IMG/VR virus record: IMGVR_UViG_3300028027_000197
Coordinates: 1 to 27,071 of that record
DNA from: a virus
Direction: 5' to 3' (one strand)
Length of the DNA stretch: 27,071 bases
Part shown: piece by piece, positions 5,115 through 11,600 of the stretch
Layout of the letters: each line of letters starts with the position of its first letter
Position numbering within the stretch: the stretch's first letter is position 1
The notes under the pieces: generated by a model
Told to the model about the DNA's origin: nothing
Seen by the model: the letters and a program-made list of their open reading frames with translations, nothing else
Database searches by the model: none
Position numbers and translations under genes: made by a program

Positions 5115-5499
5115 CTTTTTGTCCTTTCAATTTAAGCCCTGCTTCGGCCATTGCTTCTTTAATCAATTTAACGCCCTTCAAACCTAAATTAGGAATCCTA
5201 CGAATGTCACGCTCAGTCCATTCACACAGGCGCTCTTTTGTGTAAATGTCCTCTGCTGTTAAACAACGGTGATACCTGACAGGCAAATTCAATTCGTGCA
5301 AGTTGGCAGTTGCATATTGCTTTTGCTGGTCTTCTTCACGCTTCCATTCAGCGTGTATTTGTCTCCGGTTTTCCAGCATATCTTGCGCCATTCGATACGA
5401 TGTTTGCGCCAGAGTAAAAGGATTTGTGATGCCAAATTTTTGTATTTGGGCTGTCATTGCATTGGTTGCAAAGTGGTCTAACAACTCTTCTTTATTCAT
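5107..5499 (-). CDS. protein with RNA polymerase alpha-CTD-like domain
   Basis: A 130-aa protein with a helical, Gln/Glu-rich N-terminal half (1-65) and a C-terminal domain (about 69-124) that aligns by eye with the bacterial RNAP alpha-subunit C-terminal domain: LNLPVRYHRCL versus LELTVRSANCL, and IPNLGLKGVKLIKEAM versus TPNLGKKSLTEIKDVL. Arg75 corresponds to E. coli Arg265, the main UP-element contact; Cys79, Gly106 and Lys108 match Cys269, Gly296 and Lys298. Asn268 and Ser299 are replaced (Arg78, Gly109). It may bind DNA or host RNAP to redirect transcription. A generic helix-hairpin-helix DNA-binding role is the conservative alternative. Start overlaps the preceding stop by one base (TAATG). 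Confidence 0.75.
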   Translation of the reverse strand: MNKEELLDHFATNAMTAQIQKFGITNPFTLAQTSYRMAQDMLENRRQIHAEWKREEDQQKQYATANLHELNLPVRYHRCLTAEDIYTKERLCEWTERDIRRIPNLGLKGVKLIKEAMAEAGLKLKGQKDA

Positions 5500-5774
5500 T
5501 ACGATTCCAATTTTTCATCAATTAATTTCTGTACACCATCACTCAAGTCACCGTTACCCATGTCCATCAGGAGTAGGTATTGCATCCTGGTGTGGTTGAT
5601 GTACACCTTAGCGTCATAGGGTCTGTCTCTTTTTTTTCCAGCCCCTTTACGCCTTCCTCCCCACTTGCCTATTGGTCTACCAAGACGTTTAGCCCTAGCT
5701 TCCCTGCGCTTCTCACGCTCCTCAAGGACCAACCACATGGGTTTCTTGTAGACAAACGGGTCATCCATTTCCAT
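5499..5774 (-). CDS. small basic DNA-binding-like protein (91 aa)
   Basis: The middle is strongly basic with Gly-Arg blocks (RLGRPIGKWGGRRKGAGKKR, about residues 30-49), AT-hook-like or tail-like. The C-terminal part, VYINHTRMQYLLLMDMGNGD followed by LSDGVQKLIDEKL, has the strand-helix-helix rhythm of ribbon-helix-helix proteins (compare ...LS.GI..li). A small phage DNA-binding regulator is likely; the target is unknown. It is coupled to the alpha-CTD-like gene by a TAATG overlap, so the two may be made together. Confidence 0.7.
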   Translation of the reverse strand: MEMDDPFVYKKPMWLVLEEREKRREARAKRLGRPIGKWGGRRKGAGKKRDRPYDAKVYINHTRMQYLLLMDMGNGDLSDGVQKLIDEKLES

Positions 5775-5892
5775 GTTGGCTCCTTGCCCACAACATTACC
5801 TTTTGATGCAACAAATCCCAAAGATTTGGATCACCTTGAAACAAAAAAACTAACAAAATAATCAAAACAACAGTGAGAAAAACATCTGTCAT
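5761..5892 (-). CDS. small membrane protein (43 aa)
   Basis: Starts in an ATGA overlap with the upstream stop and ends 14 bases inside the following gene. Residues 4-18 (VFLTVVLIILLVFLF) form one transmembrane helix, followed by a short soluble tail with Trp residues (QGDPNLWDLLHQKVMLWARS). Membrane topology is the only prediction possible. Tight coupling on both sides supports a real gene. Confidence 0.6.
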   Translation of the reverse strand: MTDVFLTVVLIILLVFLFQGDPNLWDLLHQKVMLWARSQHGNG

Positions 5893-6365
5893 GCTGTCTC
5901 CATGATAGGTCTGCACTTCTTCATCCGAATCTCTTCGTTAACAATGAACAAGGCTTGCTCCATATCCTTAACCGAGCATTCGTCTAGTTGGGCATCATGG
6001 AGATCCATCACCAGCTTGACAGCAGTCATTTCTGGTCCTGTAAACAAGAAGCTGTTCTTCTCAATGCCACGCTTACCCATTGTGTAGATAGCGTCCTGTG
6101 CTGCCCTAATTTCGTCTTTCCAATCAACTCCAAGTTCATCTCTGATACGGATCAAGGCTTCACTCATGTTGACAGCAGCAATCAATACATCAACGTGTTC
6201 CCGTGTGCCGTTGCCCATTAAGATCATGTTAAGAGAATTGTGATTTTTTAACTTGAGTGCAACACCAGCAGTAGGCAAAGTACCAACCTTCTTCATCCCG
6301 GCAACAATCCAGGATAAGTTGTCTAGGCGAATACCACGGGGTTTGTACTTTGATTTTTTCTTCAT
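5889..6365 (-). CDS. conserved phage protein of unknown function (158 aa)
   Basis: Begins MKKKSKYKPRGIRLDNLSWI; a basic N-terminus is followed by a mostly helical body containing KNHNSLNMILMGNGTREHVD, VLIAAVNMSEAL and FTGPEMTAVKLVMDLHDAQL. I recognise this arrangement as a widespread phage hypothetical (K.K.KY.P, K.H..L..L..G..T..D...L..A.N, FTGPEL..L......DAQLD). No catalytic motif is visible. ATGA overlaps at both ends place it in the middle of a translationally coupled run. Confidence 0.8.
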   Translation of the reverse strand: MKKKSKYKPRGIRLDNLSWIVAGMKKVGTLPTAGVALKLKNHNSLNMILMGNGTREHVDVLIAAVNMSEALIRIRDELGVDWKDEIRAAQDAIYTMGKRGIEKNSFLFTGPEMTAVKLVMDLHDAQLDECSVKDMEQALFIVNEEIRMKKCRPIMETA

Positions 6366-6574
6366 ATCTCGTGCTTGTTCAATTGTGGTTTGACACTTGG
6401 ATGCGCTCTGCTGTGGATAGAGAATTGCTTGTAAGCAACAATGTTCTCTTCCTTCGTCAAGTTCTCGTAGACCTGAGTCTTCTTAGGACGGAAATAAACG
6501 TCTTTGACAAACATGCTTGGTTGCGGGTTTTGTTTCCACAGAAACGGGGAAGTTGGGGGGCATTTGCATTTCAT
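6362..6574 (-). CDS. small basic hypothetical protein (70 aa)
   Basis: The start at 6574 is chosen because it overlaps the stop of the 29-aa zinc-ribbon gene (ATGA). The N-terminus has CKCPP and a Pro/Trp-rich stretch, then MFVKDVYFRPKKTQVYENLT and a His/Lys-rich tail. An internal start at 6514 would give 50 aa. The segment KEENIVAYKQFSIHSRAHPS has no family match I can name. Real-gene status rests on coupling both upstream and downstream. Confidence 0.55.
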   Translation of the reverse strand: MKCKCPPTSPFLWKQNPQPSMFVKDVYFRPKKTQVYENLTKEENIVAYKQFSIHSRAHPSVKPQLNKHEI

Positions 6575-6660
6575 TTAAATTTCACCATAAAAGCACCACA
6601 ACGGGCGCACTTATAAATCGGCTTGTCAGGGACTTCTTCCCATCTGTGTTGGCAGTTCAT
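6571..6660 (-). CDS. tiny zinc-ribbon protein (29 aa)
   Basis: Sequence MNCQHRWEEVPDKPIYKCAR followed by CGAFMVKFK: Cys3, His5, Cys18 and Cys21 form a plausible zinc site. Similar micro-proteins (C.H.W......Y.C..CGA) occur in many phage genomes. It starts in the stop of the upstream gene and its own stop overlaps the next start, both ATGA. Function unknown; zinc-stabilised adaptor or nucleic-acid binder is inference. Confidence 0.65.
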   Translation of the reverse strand: MNCQHRWEEVPDKPIYKCARCGAFMVKFK

Positions 6661-6932
6661 GTGTTGCTCCTTGCGTTCAGCCATGCACCAAACTTTGCAA
6701 TCTCTGGATAGTTCTTAAACCAATCTTTTGCCGCTTGCTCGTTAAGAGATTTCACGCCATGTTCAAGGTCAGACTGAACACACATCGACCATTCGTCAGT
6801 TATGACTTCACGCTCGTCAGCACGGACAAGCTCGGCAAAGGCTTCAACGCATTCAATGAATTTATCGTGAGGACACCCAAGACCGTAAATATCCAGCTTA
6901 CTTTTACGCGCCATTTCAATTACGGTCTTCAT
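6657..6932 (-). CDS. hypothetical phage protein with ADERE motif (91 aa)
   Basis: Helical acidic protein: MKTVIEMARKSKLDIYGLGC, CVEAFAELVRADEREVITDE, then a Trp-containing C-terminal helix (WFKNYPEIAKFGAWL). The FA.LV.ADERE block is a recurrent element of small phage proteins that are often annotated as hypothetical. No known activity. The start overlaps the upstream stop and the stop overlaps the next start, so it is part of the coupled run. Confidence 0.75.
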   Translation of the reverse strand: MKTVIEMARKSKLDIYGLGCPHDKFIECVEAFAELVRADEREVITDEWSMCVQSDLEHGVKSLNEQAAKDWFKNYPEIAKFGAWLNARSNT

Positions 6933-7639
6933 GTGTTTTCCTTGATTGCATAGTCGTGAAATATCGCCCCCTTGCTTGCGTCACCAACCTTGCAGGACTT
7001 GACCCAGACATTCTTTCCCGTCTTGAGCCTTCTCAGGTGGCCCCTACGCTCATGCAGTCGGGGTGATGCGTGTGTGCCCCCTTTGGACTCTTGGCGGGGC
7101 TTAGATGGCTCAATCCACACCGTTTTCCAGTCGTAGGTTGGCAGCTTCCCCTGCTGTATCTTCCGGCGGTTGGTAAATGTGTCACGCACTATGGGAATGT
7201 GCGCCTCAATACGCCTGTCCATCGCACCATACCAAGCGCCAATTTGAGCAAGCATGATCTCTGCCAATTCCTTGTCTATCGGCTCATCATCACTGACTGC
7301 TCCGTAACGGATGTTGTCATCCTCGATGAAGTAGAACATCGCAGGGATGGGGTGCAGCCTTGTGCCGCTTGGCCCCTTCCACATTGACACCGTGATTCCC
7401 TCGTTTGGGTCAGTCCCAGCCACCAGCATAAGAACCTCATAGCTCGGGTGGCTGCGAGTCTTTCCTTTCCAAGTAACAAAGCATTTGTCAAATGGTGGGC
7501 GATGCGTCATCACAGGCTCAAGGTTGGCGTGTTGATGCTCCGAGAACGCCCCGGTCAGATCAAACCATTTGATGTCCAAAATGTCTACACCAGCATCGGC
7601 CATCAACTTCATAGAATCACGAACCAGTTGTGTAGTCAT
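6929..7639 (-). CDS. conserved phage protein with C-terminal basic motif (236 aa)
   Basis: The N-terminal half is mixed alpha/beta (SMKLMADAGVDILDIKWFDL). The C-terminal third carries GGTHASPRLHERRGHLRRLK, TGKNVWVKSCKVGD and a final HDYAI. The motif ASPR.H.RRGH.R...G..VWV..C.VGD is one I recognise from a family of phage proteins of unknown role. Conserved His, Arg and Cys suggest nucleic-acid or metal binding without proof. Preceded by GAGGAGAAGCCACA, a strong ribosome binding site lying in the end of the upstream gene. Confidence 0.8.
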   Translation of the reverse strand: MTTQLVRDSMKLMADAGVDILDIKWFDLTGAFSEHQHANLEPVMTHRPPFDKCFVTWKGKTRSHPSYEVLMLVAGTDPNEGITVSMWKGPSGTRLHPIPAMFYFIEDDNIRYGAVSDDEPIDKELAEIMLAQIGAWYGAMDRRIEAHIPIVRDTFTNRRKIQQGKLPTYDWKTVWIEPSKPRQESKGGTHASPRLHERRGHLRRLKTGKNVWVKSCKVGDASKGAIFHDYAIKENT

Positions 7640-7758
7640 TGTGGCTTCTCCTCGTCATCAAACGCCATGTCTGGGTGCGGCACGTTGTCATGCACCACCA
7701 CACCATCAACGGCCTCGATGTACCGCCCACAGATAACGCAGTAATAGCCGTCATCCAT
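7636..7758 (-). CDS. small zinc-ribbon protein (40 aa)
   Basis: Begins MDDGYYCVICGRYIEAVDGV and continues VVHDNVPHPDMAFDDEE. C-x2-C plus two downstream His residues make a zinc-binding micro-domain familiar from phage genomes (C..CGR.....DGV..HD..PHP..F.E). It starts inside the previous gene with GGAG upstream and its stop overlaps the next start. Probably structural or regulatory; function unknown. Confidence 0.75.
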   Translation of the reverse strand: MDDGYYCVICGRYIEAVDGVVVHDNVPHPDMAFDDEEKPQ

Positions 7759-8407
7759 TGTTCTTCTCCAGCAGCTTAAATTCAGTAGCTTTTTGAACGT
7801 GTTCAGCATATTCACCAGCCGTTACGAACTGGTTGTAGCCGACACTGTTTCTGACAAGTTTGCGCTCCTCATCCGTCAGCCCAACCCATGTGCGCTGTGC
7901 TGGTGGGGAGATATAGGTGTACTGCTGTGTGTAGAGTTTGTGTTTACCAACTGGCAGGCTCATGTATTCCAGCCTCCAATCCTTACCAAACACCTCAATA
8001 ATTGCTCCACACTTAGGCGCCACAGGCTCTTGCTCTGGCTTTCCTATGCCAACACCCGTCTGCACAAGTTTGATTCGCTCTAGCTCTCCTTGTGCGTTTT
8101 CCATCAACCGATGGTCTGATGTGGCGCTGTATTGCTGTGCTGGCTCATAGTCCAGCCCCAACTCTCTGGCGTTCTCTGCCTTCTTGTCGAGGGCTTGCTT
8201 TGCTGGCTGCTCTGCATCACGGCAATCAGGCAAGTCTGTGCATGGGTAGCTGCATTTTGGGTACTTGCACTTCACTGGCTCAGGAACGTAGCCTTCCCAG
8301 AAGTCAGGCTTTGCCAGTGCTTCTCTAGCCCACGCTTGGTATTCGTAATCCATTGCATTGACAGTTGCAATCTTCTCCAACGCCTTTCGCATAACTTCTT
8401 TGCTCAT
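7751..8407 (-). CDS. Ea22-like modular phage protein (218 aa)
   Basis: The start at 8407 is chosen over 8422 because GGAGGG precedes it and it overlaps the upstream stop (ATGA). The N-terminus SKEVMRKALEKIATVNAMDY is followed by a Cys-rich patch (CKYPKCSYPCTDLPDC, about residues 47-62), a Gln/Glu-rich linker, and a C-terminal WVGLTDEERKL helix segment. This collage of short modules resembles early accessory proteins of the Ea22/DUF551 type in lambdoid phages, though I cannot fix the family. The Cys patch could bind zinc. Confidence 0.65.
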   Translation of the reverse strand: MSKEVMRKALEKIATVNAMDYEYQAWAREALAKPDFWEGYVPEPVKCKYPKCSYPCTDLPDCRDAEQPAKQALDKKAENARELGLDYEPAQQYSATSDHRLMENAQGELERIKLVQTGVGIGKPEQEPVAPKCGAIIEVFGKDWRLEYMSLPVGKHKLYTQQYTYISPPAQRTWVGLTDEERKLVRNSVGYNQFVTAGEYAEHVQKATEFKLLEKNNG

Positions 8408-8610
8408 GCCAAATCCCTCCACTTCCAGCCAAACATGGCCTCGGTGTTCTTAATCTGCTCATCAGTCGGCTTGATGTGCATCGCAAACATCGTATGTACT
8501 ACGCCACCGGGGTCTAGCACCCATGCACCAACAGGCTTTGGCGGTTGGTAAAAAGCGTATGTGGCTGTAGAAACCACACCTTCTGTCAACGATTTTTCTT
8601 CTTTGCTCAT
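8404..8610 (-). CDS. small hypothetical protein (68 aa)
   Basis: The start at 8610 is preferred because AAGGAAG lies upstream and it overlaps the Rap1a-like stop (ATGA); a longer frame from 8640 would add residues without support. The protein has KSLTEGVVSTATYAFYQPPK, a central GAWVLDPGGVVH and a C-terminal PTDEQIKNTEAMFGWKWRDL. The last part resembles short modules seen in phage accessory proteins. Function unknown. Confidence 0.7.
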   Translation of the reverse strand: MSKEEKSLTEGVVSTATYAFYQPPKPVGAWVLDPGGVVHTMFAMHIKPTDEQIKNTEAMFGWKWRDLA

Positions 8611-8933
8611 ACACCACTTCCTTTTCTTGCACAGGGCCAACGGTTCCCTAACGTGACAGTGACATAAACATCAGCAGATAAATGCCGCTCAGATGGAACA
8701 CGATCTAATGATTGCTTAACCATGTCAGCCATCTGCCCTAGCGTTACTGTATTCGGCGGGATACAAATGGTGACACCAGACTGAGAGTCAACAACACCTG
8801 AGATATACCCGTAAGCCCACATAAGATTACTGGTCAGCCTTGTATGCAACTCTTGGCCTGTAATTAGGATGGAGCTTTGTTGAGCAGATGCGTTTGTACA
8901 TAACAACGCAACAAGAATTAGTGCTGCTTTCAT
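8607..8933 (-). CDS. exported Rap1a/Tai-like protein
   Basis: A 108-aa protein with a clear signal peptide (MKAALILVALLCTNASA, cleavage likely after residue 17) and a mature part like the Rap1a/Tai fold: YGYISGVVDS (41-50), TICIPPNTVTLGQMADMVKQ (55-74), RVPSERHLSADV and a C-terminal WPC. Cys57 and Cys101 sit where the family has its disulfide. Rap1a and Tai proteins are periplasmic immunity proteins against type VI peptidoglycan-amidase effectors, though many homologues are uncharacterised. In a phage it could protect the host envelope, restrain lysis, or block competing bacteria; these are inferences. It lies in the early/accessory block, not the lysis cassette. ATGA overlaps at both ends. 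Confidence 0.75.
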   Translation of the reverse strand: MKAALILVALLCTNASAQQSSILITGQELHTRLTSNLMWAYGYISGVVDSQSGVTICIPPNTVTLGQMADMVKQSLDRVPSERHLSADVYVTVTLGNRWPCARKGSGV

Positions 8934-9211
8934 GCTGTGTACTCGATGGCTTGGAGCTTGGAGATACGCTCGTTAATACTGGCGACCTTCTTAGAAAACT
9001 CTTCTTGGGCTTTCTCTTTTTCTTTTTGCAAAGCAGCAAGTTGTTGAGCAGTGGGGTCGTAGTTGTCAGGAATGTCAACTTCAATCTCTTGCTCACAAAT
9101 GTATGTGCGATGTTCTGTATCTGGCATCCTGAACGAATGGATAAAGAGCTCTGCAGCTTCTTGCCATGAATATTGATTTTGGTGAACGTAAACCGTGATT
9201 TTGACTTTCAT
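8930..9211 (-). CDS. small protein with C-terminal coiled coil (93 aa)
   Basis: The start at 9211 follows AAAGGAA; the longer frame from 9262 would begin inside the regulatory spacer. The N-terminal part has a beta-strand KVKITVYVHQ and SWQEAAELFIHSF. The C-terminal 35 residues (TAQQLAALQKEKEKAQEEFS and beyond) form a coiled coil. No family recognised. It is the first gene after an unusual regulatory-looking spacer and is coupled to the Rap1a/Tai-like gene. Confidence 0.75.
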   Translation of the reverse strand: MKVKITVYVHQNQYSWQEAAELFIHSFRMPDTEHRTYICEQEIEVDIPDNYDPTAQQLAALQKEKEKAQEEFSKKVASINERISKLQAIEYTA

Positions 9212-9232
9212 TGCATTTCCTTTAGTGCCGTT

Positions 9233-9286
9233 ATTGGCAAGCCAATTATTCACTTGATTCACTTGAATTTGTATAGGGACTTACCC
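9233..9286 (-). promoter_or_regulatory. regulatory spacer downstream of rusA
   Basis: In minus-strand order: a diverged copy of the repeated element (GGGTAAGTCCCTATAC, 9286-9271, 11 of 16 matches), a perfect 9-bp tandem repeat (CAAGTGAAT twice, 9265-9248) and a palindrome ATTGGCTTGCCAAT (9246-9233), then the ribosome binding site of the next gene. It is one of the few gaps in an otherwise overlapping run of genes, so an internal promoter or operator is plausible. Confidence 0.4.
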
Positions 9287-9715
9287 CTAGTCCATGTCTT
9301 CTTTGACCAACACTTCAACCAAGCCCACAGTCCCGTACACCTTGGTGCTGTGCAAGGAAACCACCTGGGTGTCATCGTCATAAACAATCCCATTCATGGA
9401 ATCTAGGTAAGCTTTTACGATGTTGTCGATGTCTGGCTTCTTGCATGGCCTCTCAATGCCCTCTAAACAGGCCTTAAAGCGCTTTTTAGAGTACGACTGA
9501 GGGATAGGTACTGTGATGTAGATATAAGCTGCTACAGGCGTTTTTAAGGGTTCGTTACTTCCCATTGCTTGTTTGGCAGCATCCCTGATCAAATCCTCAT
9601 ACTCACGGGTCTTGGTCGGTGTGTAGGTAGAGACAAAGTTACCTCTACGAACGAATCTAGGACGTTGTTTCCCGACAGGATTTCCCTCTACAGAAAAAGT
9701 AACAGCAAAAGTCAT
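9287..9715 (-). CDS. rusA: RusA-type Holliday junction resolvase
   Basis: A 142-aa endonuclease that cuts four-way junctions. Family elements visible: SVEGNPVGKQRPR at the N-terminus, YTPTKTREYE, PIPQSYSKKRF, and the active-site block KPDIDNIVKAYLDSMNGIVY followed by DDDTQVV (Asp95, Asp97, Lys101 and an Asp near 114). The length is normal for the family. The start at 9715 has AAGGA upstream, within the end of the HNH gene; an earlier in-frame start at 9739 would overlap that gene. With the Sak3 annealase, SSB-like protein and YbcO-like nuclease it forms the phage recombination set. Confidence 0.93.
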   Translation of the reverse strand: MTFAVTFSVEGNPVGKQRPRFVRRGNFVSTYTPTKTREYEDLIRDAAKQAMGSNEPLKTPVAAYIYITVPIPQSYSKKRFKACLEGIERPCKKPDIDNIVKAYLDSMNGIVYDDDTQVVSLHSTKVYGTVGLVEVLVKEDMD

Positions 9716-9716
9716 T

Positions 9717-10196
9717 TCATATCCTTGCAAATTCGCCAAAAAACCTTACGGCTGCTTTTTTGTACGCCTCTGATGCGTCTTCAATCTTTTCAAACCTACC
9801 AAGAGACTTGAATTTGTTGTTTATCGTTATGTAAGCCATCCATTTATTTCTACCAGCATCCCAACAAACGCCTTTGTGACCACTTGTGTTGTGTGTTGGA
9901 ATCTTGCAATTTCTAGCGTTTTCATTTGCTGTGGCTGGACGCAAATTTTCTAATTTGTTGTTGGAGCGATTGCCGTCAATATGATCAAGAAACTGTGGGC
10001 AGTGACCATGATGCAAAAGATAAATTAGCCTGTGAGCAGGACGCAACTTGCCTTCAAGGCCTACCAAAACATATCCTTTTGAAAGACATCCGGCTGCTCT
10101 GTGAGCTATCTTTCTGCCTTGTGTTTTTTTCCAATAAAGAACTCCATCTCTGTAGTAAAGATTTTCTTTAACGGACTCAAGTAAGTTTTCAAGCAT
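9717..10196 (-). CDS. HNH homing endonuclease with AP2 domain
   Basis: A 159-aa protein with an N-terminal DGVLYWKK strand, an HNH core AHRLIYLLHHGHCPQFLDHI DGNRSNNKLENLRP (about 54-88) and a C-terminal AP2-like DNA-binding domain SGHKGVCWDAGRNKWMAYI to SLGRFEKIEDASEAY. The start at 10196 has GAGG at good spacing; 10208 and 10211 are poorer. Such genes are free-standing mobile endonucleases that spread by cutting and recombination. It sits directly before rusA, one base from its start, and after a truncated rusA-like N-terminus at 10295-10348. It looks more A/T-rich than its neighbours. Confidence 0.9.
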   Translation of the reverse strand: MLENLLESVKENLYYRDGVLYWKKTQGRKIAHRAAGCLSKGYVLVGLEGKLRPAHRLIYLLHHGHCPQFLDHIDGNRSNNKLENLRPATANENARNCKIPTHNTSGHKGVCWDAGRNKWMAYITINNKFKSLGRFEKIEDASEAYKKAAVRFFGEFARI

Positions 10197-10294
10197 GTCG
10201 CACCTCATCATTGGTGGAAGTCATCACTGAAAGACAACAGCAGGACGGTGATGAATCGTCTTTTCCCCCGCTAAAGGTAGCTGTTGCCTAAATT

Positions 10295-10348
10295 TTATAC
10301 CATTCCCTTGCCAACAGGTGTGGCTTCAACTTTGAAAGTGATGTGCAT
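10295..10348 (-). pseudogene. possible rusA N-terminal relic (17 codons)
   Basis: A minus frame opening in a TAATG overlap reads MHITFKVEATPVGKGMV then stop. It resembles the beginning of the intact RusA 600 bases away (MTFAVTFSVEGNPVGKQRPR): same hydrophobic strand and VEx(x)PVGK block. The ribosome-coupled start suggests it was once a functional rusA start. The AP2-HNH gene lies between the relic and the intact copy. It may equally be a coincidental short peptide. Confidence 0.4.
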
Positions 10349-10446
10349 TACCACGGTGCTGGCTCCGTCTTGAGTGGGACTTGTTCTGGTTTGACAGGTT
10401 TGCCGTTGCAAATCGGAAACGGCCATACTATTTTCTTGGTCATCAT
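10348..10446 (-). CDS. small hypothetical protein (32 aa)
   Basis: Starts MMTKKIVWPFPICNGKPVKP and ends LKTEPAPW. The start overlaps the upstream stop (ATGATG) and its stop overlaps the ATG of the rusA-like relic (TAATG). Proline-rich, single Cys, no recognised family. Coupling on both sides is the main support. Confidence 0.5.
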   Translation of the reverse strand: MMTKKIVWPFPICNGKPVKPEQVPLKTEPAPW

Positions 10447-10619
10447 TCTCGTTTTCCTTCCATGAATTCTTTGAAGTAGGCGTGTATTCGTCTAACGCCA
10501 TCAGGTCCATACCACTTGACCGAACCCTTGATAAGCTTCAGAGTGTTCTCTTTGTCTTTCAGGGTTTCGTGGGTTCTCCATATCTCTCTGGCTATACCAA
10601 TCTCGTCCTGAGAGTTCAT
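10443..10619 (-). CDS. small basic helical protein (58 aa)
   Basis: The start at 10619 overlaps the helicase stop (ATGA); the frame continuing to 10703 would run inside the helicase gene. The product MNSQDEIGIAREIWRTHETL..GSVKWYGPDGVRRIHAYFKEF is charged and helical. No family recognised. Position directly after the helicase suggests a replication accessory, by context only. Confidence 0.65.
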   Translation of the reverse strand: MNSQDEIGIAREIWRTHETLKDKENTLKLIKGSVKWYGPDGVRRIHAYFKEFMEGKRE

Positions 10620-11599
10620 GTGTGGATATGGGGGTAGTTGACGAACCACATGGGTCTGTCTTTGGGTTGACCAATGTACTGTTGGGCATCCCTGTGAAAC
10701 CACAGCTTGATCGTAGGTTCACCCTCTACCGAGCCTTCGTAGTTCCTCTGCTTACGGCATAGCAGGTAATGGTCAGGGTCTTCAGCAGACTTGGCAAAGC
10801 TGCCTTCAGTCTTGATGTCGTCCTCTTTAGACTTGTTTCTCCAGACAAGCATCACGTTATCAACTTGATCGGTGATAGCACCTGAGCCTTTGTTGTCATG
10901 TTTGTCAGGCATGGCGTATTCGTTTGCGGGTTTCTTCAGGTGGTGGACAAGGTGGATGTGGACTTCGTAGTCCCGAGCAATACTGGTCAACTCGTCAACA
11001 AAGATCTTTTGACCGTTGTAGTCGTCTTCACTCTTGACGCATTTGGCAAGGTTATCAATAAAGATGTGGGTTATCCCAAGCTCTTTGGCACAGTACCTAG
11101 CCATACCGATAACGGTCTGAGCGTCTGCTGTTCCTGTTTGGTCGTACAACCACATGGTTCCGTCTGTCCAGGTTCCGAACTGGTCATACATGTCATCAAG
11201 GGCTTCAATTCCTCTGTCGCCTTGGAACTCAGGCATGAAAGGGTTACACCCAATCCACATACGAGCCATACGCTGTAAGGTGACTGCTGGCTTCATCTCA
11301 AACGAGGCAATGCAGACCTTTTCGTTTTGGCCGATCAGGGATAAGGCAATCTGGGAGGTCATCAGGGATTTACCGTGACCGTTCTGTCCTGACCAAAGGG
11401 TTACCTCACCCTTCCTGAACTCAAAGTTTTCCTTGGTATGGTCCCAAGGGAGGTAAGACACCTTCTGGTCCTTCTTGGTCCTCAGACGGGTCTTGATGTA
11501 GTCAATGTACTCAGAAGCCTTCTTGACCTTGGTTTGGTTATCGGTTTCTTTGATGTATTTACTGAAGTCAATTGTGTCGGGTGTTATTACAAGTGCCAT
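10616..11599 (-). CDS. replicative DNA helicase, RecA/DnaB-type core
   Basis: The 327-aa protein starts at 11599 (GGGAAATGA upstream); upstream in-frame ATGs lie in the preceding gene. Motifs: Walker A GQNGHGKS (71-78), an ASFEM segment (98-102), Walker B IFIDN (179-183), HLVHHLKKP (216-224), KGSGAITDQVDNVMLV (237-252) and a CRKQRNYEG arginine-finger region near 281-289. This is the C-terminal helicase domain of DnaB or T7 gp4-type proteins. There is no DnaB N-terminal domain and no primase zinc or TOPRIM domain, so a separate primase or host priming would be needed. It follows the replication initiator in the operon. Confidence 0.9.
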   Translation of the reverse strand: MALVITPDTIDFSKYIKETDNQTKVKKASEYIDYIKTRLRTKKDQKVSYLPWDHTKENFEFRKGEVTLWSGQNGHGKSLMTSQIALSLIGQNEKVCIASFEMKPAVTLQRMARMWIGCNPFMPEFQGDRGIEALDDMYDQFGTWTDGTMWLYDQTGTADAQTVIGMARYCAKELGITHIFIDNLAKCVKSEDDYNGQKIFVDELTSIARDYEVHIHLVHHLKKPANEYAMPDKHDNKGSGAITDQVDNVMLVWRNKSKEDDIKTEGSFAKSAEDPDHYLLCRKQRNYEGSVEGEPTIKLWFHRDAQQYIGQPKDRPMWFVNYPHIHT

Positions 11600-11600
11600 T

